The translations under genes were made by a program, and so were the position numbers. A stretch of 64,000 bases of DNA, from assembly GCA_950106755.1 (NCBI GenBank), contig OX467088.1:30714401-30778400 (forward strand). Direction: 5' to 3'. Origin of the DNA: Climacium dendroides (Eukaryota > Streptophyta > Bryopsida > Hypnales > Climaciaceae). Shown piece by piece: positions 12,243 to 21,839 of this stretch. The notes beneath the pieces are model-generated. The model saw only the letters and a program-made list of their open reading frames with translations. It was not told the origin of the DNA and made no database searches. Numbering within the stretch: position 1 is the stretch's first letter; every line of letters starts with the position of its first letter.

Positions 12243-13459
12243 ATGTCATCTGTAGACGTGTACGCTGTTGGATTCGCAGTGGAATCCCCTGACTGGGAGA
12301 AGATCTGTTCGAAGGCCTATACATTGGATAAGGCAGATTTTCTCGACATTGGGTATCCCATCCAGAGTGGAGAAGGTCCCAGTTCCTCCTCCAAGCGGAA
12401 ATTGAGATCAAGTCAGGAGTCTCCAGCCAGAAAGAAGGCGACTCCAGTCTACGATGATGTAGAAGACATTTCCACCGATGAGGAGGAAGACGACATTATG
12501 GAGATGGATGATCATAATGTAGGCATTGAAGAGATGCCCACACCAACAAGACGACACACAGACGTGCCGGGGTCATCTGCTTCATCCATGCTTCCGCCCT
12601 TATCACAGACGCCGCGGACGCCCACTCCTTCTGGACGGCCACAGAAGAAGAGGAAGGCAGATCCCATCACCAGTGTCGTCCAGCAACTGGCCGAAATTCA
12701 GAGGTCCACCGCAGAATCTCTAGCGGCTCTGTAGAAGCGGACGGAGAATTCATAGAAGCAGACGGAGCTAGCGTTGGCTCAAATGAGAGCTGACAATGCA
12801 AACGAGAGGTTGTTGAACATGGAGATGCACCAGCGGAACACGGACTGGATGAAGGAGGAGTCCCAGAGGAACAGGGAGATCATACAGTTGTTGATGTTGA
12901 GGGTCGGAATCCAACCTCTTGCTGAGCTACAGCCCGCGACGCAGTCGCCTCCGCTGATGCTGCAAGGCCAACCCTCCAGTTCCAACATCAGCAATGCCTC
13001 AAGCTCGGTGCACTCGAACAATGCGCCTCCACCTCTTCCTGGTGCGGATCCTGTCTCGATGCCACTCCCGCCGGCAGAGGAAGCTCCAGAGGCCATTGAA
13101 CGAAGTGGTGTCGACGTCGGCGAGGGAGACACCGCAATGGAGGGCGTTGGCATTGCGCGCATCCTGCGAGTGGATGATTCTGGGCCTACGCAAGCAAGTT
13201 CTGACCAGCCCACCGAGGAACCACCTGCAGGTTGTGCCCAATGACCATTCAATGTCCTGTGTGTAGTCTCAGCGCGACTCGCGTTGAATTGTATTGTAGT
13301 CTTTGGGCTAGAGATTCAATTGTAGATACAACATGCCGACTAGAAGCAATTCAGGTGGTACAGAGAATGTAGGACTAGTTTTGTAAATTAAAACTCATTT
13401 CATGAAATTGTAATAAATGGATTTTTCATGAAAACTATGTTTCCTGATTCATGAATTGC

Positions 13460-14540
13460 AGGCCACTTGAATGTCGATTGCTTGCCTGAGAAAGGGCCTT
13501 CTGTTGTCGCACATTCTCTTCCACCAATGCCTTCGCCACACCCGAACGTAGATGAGACACAACCAATGGATGAGCAATCGGTACTTCCTAGTCCTGCACT
13601 ATTGGCAATGGAAAACCAAGATGAACCTTCAGGTTCTACGCGAAGGAAGGTAAAATGCGCCCTCTTGTTCTGATGGACTCATTACTCTTCTGCCTTCATT
13701 TTGAGCAATGATGCCTCCTAGAATTCGTGTCATTTGGCGTGACTGGACACGATTGCTGCCGTTTGTTACCAGGGGTCCGATCTGCAGGGCTCTGATAAGG
13801 GATCCTCGGAGGGAGTCCATAGGTCATTGAGATCCGGGATGGCAGGGAAGTGGTTGAACGTCATCCTGGACCTCAATGGCATTCTATGTGTCACAGAAGA
13901 TTGGAAGTCCAAGGGGTCAGGGAATGCCTACAACCAGAAGACGGAGCCACACTCGGCCACAATCGGGGCCATTGTAGGACCCAAGGCTGTCTACGTCAGG
14001 CCCAACTGCTCCTCGTTCTTGAAGGAGTTAGGCAGGATAGCATTCGTCTTAGTGTGGAGTTCCATGAAGAAGTCCACCACTGATGAGATCTGCGCTTATC
14101 TGTTCCGAGATGGAGGGTTGCCCTTCCAAGTTCTCGGGCAGGACGCATGTAAAACGTTGAAGCGCTGGGATGGAGCCGGCACGTGGATCCCCTATAAGGA
14201 ACCGGGAACCGACAAAGCATTGTTCCTCAAGAACCTGGACGTGCTTTTTGTCGGCTCCCGAACAAACTTCACTCCTGACAATACAGTTGTAGTCAACGAC
14301 AACCGCCGGAAGCACATCTTGAACAAATCGGAAAATGTTGTAGTCTCGGAGTCCTGGAGTAACAAGGGCAATGGAGACAAGGACACGTTCCTGCTCGGGG
14401 TTCTACTTCCTTGGTTTCAACAGTTGCATCGAAGCCAGGACATGGGACTCAAAGCGTTCAGGAAAGCGAAAAAGTGGAAAATCGGGCAAAAAATGTTGTG
14501 CGAGGAAAGGAATCGTCGAGAGTACGAGACGAGCTCATGA
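13460..14540 (+). CDS. Degenerate HAD/FCP1-like (NLI-interacting factor) phosphatase-domain protein, element X
   Basis: An exon after acceptor GAATTGCAG (~13460) encodes a proline-rich segment ending at donor GAAG|GTAAAATG. The next exon begins after GTTTGTTACCAG (~13770) and carries the domain. Motif I reads VILDLNGILCV (13857-13890), where the family norm is DLDGTL: the first Asp is kept, the second is Asn and Thr is Ile. Motif II-like text is VYVRPNCSSFLKELG and VLVWSSMKKS (~13996-14070), and a late motif is NTVVVNDNRRK (~14278). FCP1/SCP enzymes dephosphorylate phosphoserine on RNA polymerase II and other proteins; with the second Asp lost this copy is probably inactive or binding-only. 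It may be the 3' half of the ParB-methylase gene or a separate gene in the same transcriptional unit. Confidence 0.6.
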
Positions 14541-14599
14541 AGGTGGTTCGGGGGTCGCCTAGTGGCACTAGATAGCTGACCCACTGGAGGTATGCGATT

Positions 14600-14686
14600 C
14601 AGCGCGAGTGGAGTTGATGTGTAGTGTTTTGAAGCCTCGTTCAGTACTTTTGGAGTCTCGTACATTTCAGCTCGAGTCGCGCTGAT
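14600..14686. repeat. Two palindrome copies in intron or intergenic DNA
   Basis: CAGCGCGAGTGGAGTTGA (~14600) and CAGCTCGAGTCGCGCTGA (~14668) are the last clear copies on the right side. They follow donor-like GGAG|GTATGCG (~14589) and precede the acceptor at ~14811. Another copy lies at ~13270, between the methylase-like and HAD-like parts. Confidence 0.7.
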
Positions 14687-14811
14687 TTGCAACTTCGCGG
14701 GCAATCACGGTTGTGGACTCTCCTGCCAATCTTGACTACAGAGATCCCAAAATGATGTCCAATGTTGAAATTCCCTCGATTGCTATTCTGATTCAAGGTA
14801 CGTTTGTTGCA

Positions 14812-15451
14812 GATGGACAGCACATCGGAGTACCCTGCAACGGATGGACTCCCCTGTCAGGCATCTGCGGACTCCATCTTCGATTATGGACAGTACGTTA
14901 TACTCAGTACTGGGAACTTCCTCTTCTCATCTCCGACCGTGAATTCCACTATGGACTTCTCAAGGAGACCAATCGATGAGGGAGTGGTGGACAGTCCGCC
15001 GGAAAAGAAACCGCGCTTGTCAATTTCATGCTCGCCGTCTCCTCTGTGTTCCAAAGATCTCCGGGCGTCATCAATGTCACCAACTGCCTCGGACAAGGGG
15101 ACTCAGAGGAAGCTTTACGGGGACGCCAATTATCCAACCTCCGTAGCACAAGAGAAGTCCAAGGCCCCAATTCATATGCTTTCGGAAACGCTTCCGATCC
15201 CTGCTGTTGGACCATCCATACCACGGCCACACATTTCGTCTGAACGGGGGAGATTGAAGAAACCAAAACGCAGTGGATCATTCTGTACTGATGTCTCAAC
15301 TCCAAGTTGGGACGCATGGGAAAGAAGGTCGTTGCAAGCACAAAGGGGGAAACACATTCGAGACTTTGGACATATTAACAAGGGGGGATACAGTCGGGGA
15401 CCAGAAATTCGAAGGGCTCGGGAAAAGATGAAGAGTGCATCGTATAGCTAA
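14812..15451 (+). CDS. Serine/proline-rich C-terminal exon with basic NLS-like patch
   Basis: The acceptor GTTTGTTGCAG precedes ATGGACAGCACATC, and an open frame of about 212 codons ends at TAA 15449-15451. Composition is Ser/Pro-rich with basic clusters (SPPEKKPRL, GRLKKPKRSGSF) and a basic tail (EIRRAREKMK). No domain was recognised. It is most likely the last exon of the preceding HAD-like unit, since no other start or promoter is evident; a small independent nuclear protein is possible. Confidence 0.45.
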
Positions 15452-15734
15452 ATGAAGAAATTGAATGAACTCATCGACCTGGGGTGGACCTCCAATTCTG
15501 AAGATTGTTCAATAGTAGTGTTATTTCCGTATTGTAGATATCTTTGTATATGTAGGATAACTAAGTAGCATTCCACATGGGAAACGAACTAGGAAATGCT
15601 TCTGAAGACTGCATCTTGTACCTTATGTACAATTGTATGTAGAAGAGGTCCTAATTATGTACAAAAAGGCTCAACAATCCCTAAGTTTGCATAGAGAGTA
15701 CAGAAATAATAAACCCTAATCCTTAGTAAGGCCT

Positions 15735-16525
15735 TGAGCCCGATTTTATCAATAGCAGAGAATAATGTAGGGGTTGTCGAAACTCAGAAGTTGTAGAGTC
15801 GAATATCAACTGTTCCCTTAGCAAATAATCGTTTTCATTGCATATGGAACCGACTGAGTGCACAACTGAGCTTGAAAGTGGAAATGGACAAAGCAAAAAT
15901 TATATAGCTCAACTCACACCATGCTCGTCAAGTACACTCATACACTACTCTTTAGACATTGTGGTGTGTGAGAGTACTTGATGAGTAGGGGTGTGAGTCA
16001 GGTTATACGATATTTGCTTTCTCCCTTTCCACTTTTAAGATGTCTTAGACCCGACTATGTGCATAGTTGAGCCAATTCGTGGTAGAAGAGAAAGGAAACA
16101 TTATATAACCTTTACTCTCAGCTATTCTTCGAATGTACACTCATACATTGCTTTTTGGACATTGTGGTGTGTGAGAGTACATTCAAAGAGTAGCTGAGAG
16201 TTAAGGTTATATAATGTTTGCTTTCTTTTACCACGAATTGGCTCAACTAGGGGAACAGCTGGTATTCGATTCTACAATTTTCGGGGCTTTGACAATCGTG
16301 GACCTCATAGTCATTATGGACAATACGTTGTCGTAGCCCGGATGTTGTAGAGTTGAATAACAACTGTTGCCTCACCAAATAATCTTTTGCATTGCACTTT
16401 CTCCGATGTAATGTCTGAGAATATTAGGTCGGGTAAGAGTTGGTATTCAACTCTTCAATTTCCGGGCTTTGACAATCCCTACGTTTGTCTCTGCTGTTGA
16501 TAAAGGCTGGCTCATAGCCTTCTGG
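15735..16525. repeat. Multi-hairpin inverted-repeat locus
   Basis: Two strong fold-backs lie side by side. The first (~15850-16075) pairs CAACTCACACC and AAGTACACTC with GAGTACTTGATGAGT and GGTGTGAGTC. The second (~16055-16252) pairs TTATATAACCTTTACTCTCA with TGAGAGTTAAGGTTATATAA. Outer arms at ~15735-15830 (GTAGAGTCGAATATCAACTG) recur inverted at ~16260-16300 and ~16430-16520 and directly at ~16340-16390. The two inner stems are related in sequence. It could be a MITE cluster or a source of small RNAs. Confidence 0.75.
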
Positions 16526-16878
16526 TCACAAAGCCTTCATTTTGTGGACGCAATTGTCAATTTTATGAAAGTCCTAGTGTTGAGTCGTAGTGCTTCGTGA
16601 ACCCTACGTTTTACATCATATGTATCTTATACAAGTGTAGTCTACAATGGAAGTAGTAGTTTAGTACATGGATTGCTCTATGTTTATAGTGCATACATAC
16701 AATACATGTATATTTGATGACTTCCTATAAATTATGAAGAAGTCACAATTTTGACCTTCGATTTTGGAATTTGTACCTTCCGTATTCGCTTTCTGTTTCA
16801 TTGCAATGCTTTCCTGGTAGTCATTGATCTACAAGTATATTAAATTCATGGTTAAAAGTCTCTTCCGCAACTCCCATT
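16526..16878. other. No recognisable feature
   Basis: AT-rich sequence between the hairpin locus and the 3' end of the CACTA-A TNP1-like gene. I could not find a CACTA terminus here, so the junction between element X and CACTA-A is unresolved. Confidence 0.4.
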
Positions 16879-19322
16879 TCATTGGAAAACTCTCATTTTA
16901 ATGAATATGATGTTCACCGTAGAAGGGCTTGCCTTTGAAGACTTTGGTGCAGTTGCCTTCAAGGGCTTTGTTGGGGCCACAAACTTGGACGGCTTTGCAC
17001 TTGGTATAGTCCTTGTGACCCGATTGGAACGGGTAGACGACCCGGAGGATTGCATATTTGCCACCTAGAACAAAGCGATAACATAAAACACTTTAGAGAA
17101 TGTGGACTCGTCGCATTTTGGGCTATATGTGGATGCAAGGACACAAAGCCTAATTCTTATGAGGAAAAAAACATGAATGACATCCAATGACCTCTTGTCA
17201 TACGGTTTAGGGTGTGTAAAATACCTCTTGAACTCTACCGGTTTGTGCTGCAAGAGCAGACGTCTGCACTTCGGCGGGGGGAACTTCATCCACGGAAATG
17301 GCATACGGGTCGGTGGAGGACTTCTCCGCGTCCTTTCCGACGTCTGCTGAAGCATCGCTGTGCTTGGAAATGGTCTGCACAACGCACAATTGGACGTCTG
17401 CACCAACGTTGTTGTCAGTCTGGACGTCCGAAACGGTGTCCTTCAAGTAGTCCACTTCTTCTTCAACGTCATCTGCGATGTCTTCAGCAACGTCACCACC
17501 GACGTCAGCATTGACGTAAAGATCCCCCTCGACATCTGTGGGGACGTCCTCAACAGCTACCTTCTTCACAAGAGTGACATCGCATCCAGCATTCTGACCA
17601 CCACCTCCTACATTTGAGACAACATGACTTTGAAGATTGTTGCCTCCAAGGGAATGAAGGAGTTGTTGGAGAAGCTCTTCCACTCGACCAAGGCGCCCTC
17701 CCAAATCTGCATTCGACGTCCGTAGTTCTTGTATATCTGGACTGTAGTCATGAGGTGACTTGCGGGTCTCCGCTTGGCGCCGAACATACTCCTTGTCTGT
17801 TGCCCCTTTCACCTCCGACTCATAAGGTATGCGTTCAAGTTGTAGGGTCTAGCACACAAAAACAATTAGAGGTCTCGACATTGATGTCCACGCAGATATC
17901 ATTTCAGACATGAGGTTCATAAATGCAGACATCTTACAAAGCAACATGATGTCTGAATGGACATCCGAAACAGATGGAAGTGGAGGACTCTCACCAATTC
18001 ACCTATGACATTCTTCTCAATGAGCCTCAATTGTGCCTCCTTGAACCCCTTCGCCTTAGAAACTGCACGCATCTGCGCGGACTTTTCCTTGGCAAAGTCC
18101 GAGCTGCGCCTCTCTTGCAACCTCCTCTACACGGAGGCATCAACTTCTGGTGGTTTAGGGCAGTTCCCATCGATCAACTTCATCAAATGATGGCGAACAT
18201 TGATCAAAGTCTTCGTCACATGCTTTGGAAACCACGAAGGATTTATCTCCATTTGGTCGCCTCCAACTTCCCAGTCTGAAATAAGACGGTCACAATACAA
18301 AACACTTGCAAACGATAAGACTTCCGAGATAGTTTAATTTCGTAGACACAATGATGTCTGCACAAACATCATTGTAGACATCTGGACACCACTGCAGACG
18401 TCAATACAGAAGGCATGGTGATGCTCATCCAAATGTCATATTTAGCATCATGACGTCCAGGAGGACATCAAATTCAAAAAAAGAACTCACAACCTACTCA
18501 AGCTATTTCGATCACGTCACATTACTTGCGTAGATTCTATCAAAGAAACGTTGTCTCTCATCCAATGGTTGGTCAATCCACCCAAACAAAGGATTCAATT
18601 CCTTGGCAAAAGCCTTCACATCTACTATCAAATAGCTTTTTGCCTTCCCACGGGGAGAACCGTGTTTGTTCACCTCCACATATTGCTTGCGCTTGCTGTT
18701 GCGCTCCTTCTTCACATTGATCTTTCGAAGTAGAGGTGTGGTAGGCTCCTTCTCCATGACCATTACGTCGTCTGATTCTTCTTCCTCGTCCATGTCAGGA
18801 GATCGAGATGTGCTCCTATGAAACCTCAAATACAAACAGCACTTGCAAGTCAACGGCCACTCGATCATCGTTAGAACATCAACTCAGACATCGACTTGGA
18901 CATCTACTTAGACAGAAGACTAAGATGTTGAAATGCAGAAGCCAGCGTGCTGTGTCTGACACAATGTCCACACAAACACTGTAGACGTTGAAGTGCATGC
19001 GGTTTAGCTATAGAGCCCCCATGCCACGGACATGAAAAGAATTTGAATTGGGCAATTCTATGGTGTAAATTGTGCCACAAAATCGAATATAAACATCCAA
19101 CCTCCTTTCAATAACACACCACATAAGAGGTTTAGGTGGCACTACACTAGTAGAAAATAGGGTCAAATGTAACCAGTCAAAAAATGACTGGTTACTAAAA
19201 GGCTACTGAAAATGACTGACAGTCATGGAAATGGTGCCAAAGCTGACCTGTCACAATCAGCAGTCATTTAGTAGTGATTTTCCAGAGCAATGGATGGCGA
19301 CCAGATGAAACAAACGACCATA

Positions 19323-19550
19323 CACTATAAGAAACCAAAATTTATTGATGTCAAAAGGAACGGATTTTAGGTGATATTGAAAAAAAACAACCCATGTTTT
19401 TATGTCAACAATGATGTCCAATATAACATCAATGGACATCGTTGTTGACATAAAAACATGGGTTTGTTTTTTGATGTCACCTTTGATGTCACCTAAAATC
19501 CGTTCCTTTTGATGTCAATCCGTCACGTAAAACAAGGTTTTCTTATAGTG
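19323..19550. mobile_element. CACTA-type MITE, 228 bp
   Basis: The termini CACTATAAGAAACC and GGTTTTCTTATAGTG are inverted and flanked by TSD ATA (19320-19322, 19551-19553). The two halves are nearly complementary, so the element folds into a long hairpin. It is rich in GATGTC/GACATC, the motif of CACTA-A rather than of element D that hosts it, so it was probably mobilised by CACTA-A-type transposase. Confidence 0.92.
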
Positions 19551-19799
19551 ATAATTAGTGTCATCCATAGTTCAGTCTGTATTCTGTGGCCTTATTGCTG
19601 ATGCAATTTTCGTTGAGTCATATTTGAGTTGTGCTGTCATAAAATGAGCACAATACATGACTACAGTAAAACTAAAAAATGACTGACAATAGGACACCAT
19701 GGAAATTGAACTTATTAAATTTATTATTTGCTTCTCTATAAAATGTTAATTGCATTGTAGTCATTTTTAAGTCACAAACTACTTTTCAAATGGACAGCT

Positions 19800-19990
19800 T
19801 AGATGAATGAATCAGATGGACGGCTTAGATGGAATGATGGATGGATCAAATGGATGGCTTAGATGGAATGATGGATGGATCAAATGGATGGATCAAATGG
19901 ACGGTTGAAATGGTGGAATTAGATGGGCAATTTGAAAATGAATAGTTTAGACTTTAAATGGATGGATAAGATTGTATCTTGATAGTAAAT
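19800..19990. repeat. GGATGGATCAAATGGA-type minisatellite in element D
   Basis: Repeated GGATGGATCAAATGGATGGC and ACGGCTTAGATGGAATGATG units occur in the left interior of element D. No coding sense is seen. Confidence 0.75.
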
Positions 19991-20408
19991 GGAGGGCTTA
20001 GATTTTAGGTCAGCCGCCACATTTTAGGTCATCCGCCTTTCTATTTCTATGTAGGTTGACATGTGGCATATTGTAATTACAGCTGTCAAATACACATTGC
20101 AGTTGCTGTTGCCTTCTTCTTCAAGATTCATCTCTTCTTATATTTTCCTCCTATTTTGCCTTCTTCTTCAAGCTTCATCTTCTTTCATGTTTTCTTCTTG
20201 CTTTTGCCTCCTCTTTGCTTCTTTCTTCTTCTTGTTTTTGTTTTCTTCTTGCTTCTTGTTCATCAACTTCCTCTCATTTGTTCCTCTTGCTTGTAAATGA
20301 AGGTTCAGGTCTACCTCCAACCTAATCTCTTGAATGTAGCAATTTACTTTTTCTTTAGTGCTTTCTATTGTTTACTTCTTGTTTGTTGTTATTTGTTGTT
20401 GTTCAATT

Positions 20409-20650
20409 CAGGCAGTTCAGGCAATTCAGGTAGTTTAGGCAATTTAGGCAGTTCAGGCAATTCAGGTAGTTCAGGCAATTCAGGCAGTTCAGGCAATTCA
20501 GGTAGTTCAGGCATTTCTGATAGTTCAGGTAATGCAGGTGGTTTAGAAAATTTAAGCAATTTCAGCAACTCAGGCAATTCCTGATTTCTAGCAACTTAGG
20601 CGATTCAAGGAGTTTAGGTAGTTCATGCAATTTAGGCAACTTAAGCAATT
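20409..20650. repeat. 9/18-bp minisatellite (GGCAATTCAGGCAGTTCA)
   Basis: About fifteen copies of a 9-bp unit GGCAGTTCA/GGCAATTCA occur in register. It would translate as Gly-Ser/Asn-Ser repeats, but there is no supporting gene context, so I treat it as a DNA repeat inside the non-autonomous transposon. Confidence 0.85.
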
Positions 20651-20779
20651 CAGATTTTGACATAGTGCAATTATAGTATAGTCATAGTGTAGTCATAGTG
20701 CAAACATAGTGTAGTAATAGTATAAATGTAGTCATTTATGCTTACAATATTGTGACCGAACTAATCATTTTTTGGAATG

Positions 20780-21190
20780 AATATCACTTGAAAATGACTA
20801 CCATAGCTTACATAGTAACTACAAAATGATTCCAACAGCCTATATAATGACTCCAGCAACCTACAAAATGACTTCAGCAGCCAGAAAAATGACTACAACA
20901 ACCTACTAAATGACTGCAACAACCTACGAAGGGACTGCAACAGTTTGCGAAATGACTACAACAGCCTGTGAAATGACTCCAGCAGCTTACAAAATGACTG
21001 CAGCAGCTTGCAAACTAATTGCAGCAACCTGCGAAATGACTCCAGTAGCTTAGAAAATGACTGCAGCAACTTGCAAACTGATTGCAACAACCTGCGAAAT
21101 GACTCTAGCAGCTTATAAAATGACTGCAGCAACTTGCAAACTGATTGCAACAATCTGCGAAATGACTCCAGCAGCCTATAATATGACTCC
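20780..21190. repeat. ATGACTNCAGCANC array in element D
   Basis: Roughly fifteen to twenty copies of AAATGACT[GCA]CAGCAACCT or near variants, about 22-36 bp apart, approach the right terminus. The hexamer ATGACT also occurs at both subtermini. Such arrays are typical transposase-binding regions of CACTA elements. Confidence 0.8.
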
Positions 21191-21839
21191 AACAACCTAT
21201 TTGACATCAAATAGAATCACTCCAATACCAACGAATAAAAAATTGCCAACTCAACATGTTAGATCTATAGCCACGTGGCAAACTGCCATTGGAGGTGCTC
21301 CATATAATCACACCCTAATGAAGTTCCACATCAGCATAGGATGAAAAAGAATGCTCTTGTCTCAAATGACTGCCTTGTCCGTAATGACTTGTCTTAAATG
21401 ACTCTGAGCCCAAAATCCAGCTTTAGTCATTCTATTGACATTAGTGTCCTAAATGACTGGTTACGCAGTTATAAACAACAGTCATTGATAGCCTGTTTTC
21501 TACTAGTGCTAGTCACCTGGGCTCAGATTCAACGGAGTTGTCCTCGTTCATAGACAACTGTGCTTCATTCCTTCTCGTGCGTGACACTCCCGTGCGACGC
21601 CTCTTGGGTGGTGGAGTACTTGCTACAGCTTTGCCCTTATCCTTCACACGACTACTCACATGCCGAGAATCGTTACTTTGCTTCGACCGTTGCTCTGTGA
21701 GTGGCCAACCTCTAGCGTGTACCTCCTCAGCGGTAGAGTCGTCATTGTCGCTGTCAACATGATGCCGAGACAGTACTGCTTGTTTCACGGGCAGCTTTCT
21801 CCGAGAATCGGGGGCCATTTCAACTAGCGGTCAACAATG

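Larger units (their letters stand above)
9164..13244 (+). pseudogene. ParB-N-like / DNA methyltransferase-like gene of element X
   Basis: The first ATG after an acceptor (MDQHKEALEMYFDRC) opens an unrecognised N-terminal domain, then a coiled coil and a basic serine-rich linker. A ParB-N-like domain follows (~10091-10400): IDISQLVPPPATFNIR, RIVEDLVKWLL and FYIINGQHSVAASK match the usual P-x-P-x-N-x-R and GE/GQ-box layout, with the final Arg replaced. A helical region follows. At ~11440-12330 a part resembles N6/N4 DNA methylases: a DNPY box, then GGCILSCFAGGK (motif-I-like, 12034-12069), then after an intron (12088-12242) VYAVGFAVESPDW. The last part is acidic, proline-rich and coiled-coil. 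In-frame stops: 9566 TAG, 10040 TGA, 11866 TAG, 12732 and 12753 TAG; a frame change lies near 11380. Key catalytic residues look degraded. The family calls come from motif reading only. Confidence 0.55.
19145..21508. mobile_element. Non-autonomous CACTA element, 2364 bp ('element D')
   Basis: The left terminus CACTAGTAGAAAATAGG and right terminus CCTGTTTTCTACTAGTG are inverted repeats. They are flanked by the 3-bp target duplication CTA (19142-19144 and 21509-21511), exactly as CACTA transposition produces. There is no transposase gene inside. Subterminal and internal DNA repeats ATGACT/AGTCAT, the probable binding motif. It interrupts the CACTA-A TNP1-like gene between its first exon and the acidic exon. 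Confidence 0.93.
16879..21818 (-). pseudogene. TNP1/En-Spm-like accessory transposase gene of CACTA-A, interrupted
   Basis: Leftward exons can be followed from an ATG at 21818 (MAPDSRRKLPVKQ, basic NLS-like PPPKRRRTG). After a 2.36-kb inserted element come an acidic exon (~18850-18530) ending in LFGWIDQPLDERQRFFDRIY, an En/Spm plant-transposase-like exon (~18280-17985; WFPKHVTKTLINVRHHL and SDFAKEKSAQMRA), then an exon with coiled coil LGGRLGRVEELLQQLL and an Asp-Val-rich tail (17812-17207), and a Ser/Lys/Pro-rich C-terminal exon (17064-16879). The gene pairs divergently with TNP2 at 37.4 kb. Introns are loaded with GACATC/GATGTC. A TAG lies in the En/Spm-like exon between ASV and RRLQ, and some joins are inferred. 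Confidence 0.55.

Noticed and set aside
12779..13252. 157-codon leftward frame
   Set aside because: Antisense to the coiled-coil exon of the ParB-methylase gene; no independent support.
20061..20300. Phe/Leu/Ser-rich frame that looks like membrane helices
   Set aside because: Arises from a CTTCTT-type pyrimidine repeat inside a non-autonomous transposon; no start context or homologue.
20297..20584. Gly-Ser-rich 'protein'
   Set aside because: Direct translation of a 9-bp minisatellite; either strand gives an open repeat frame.
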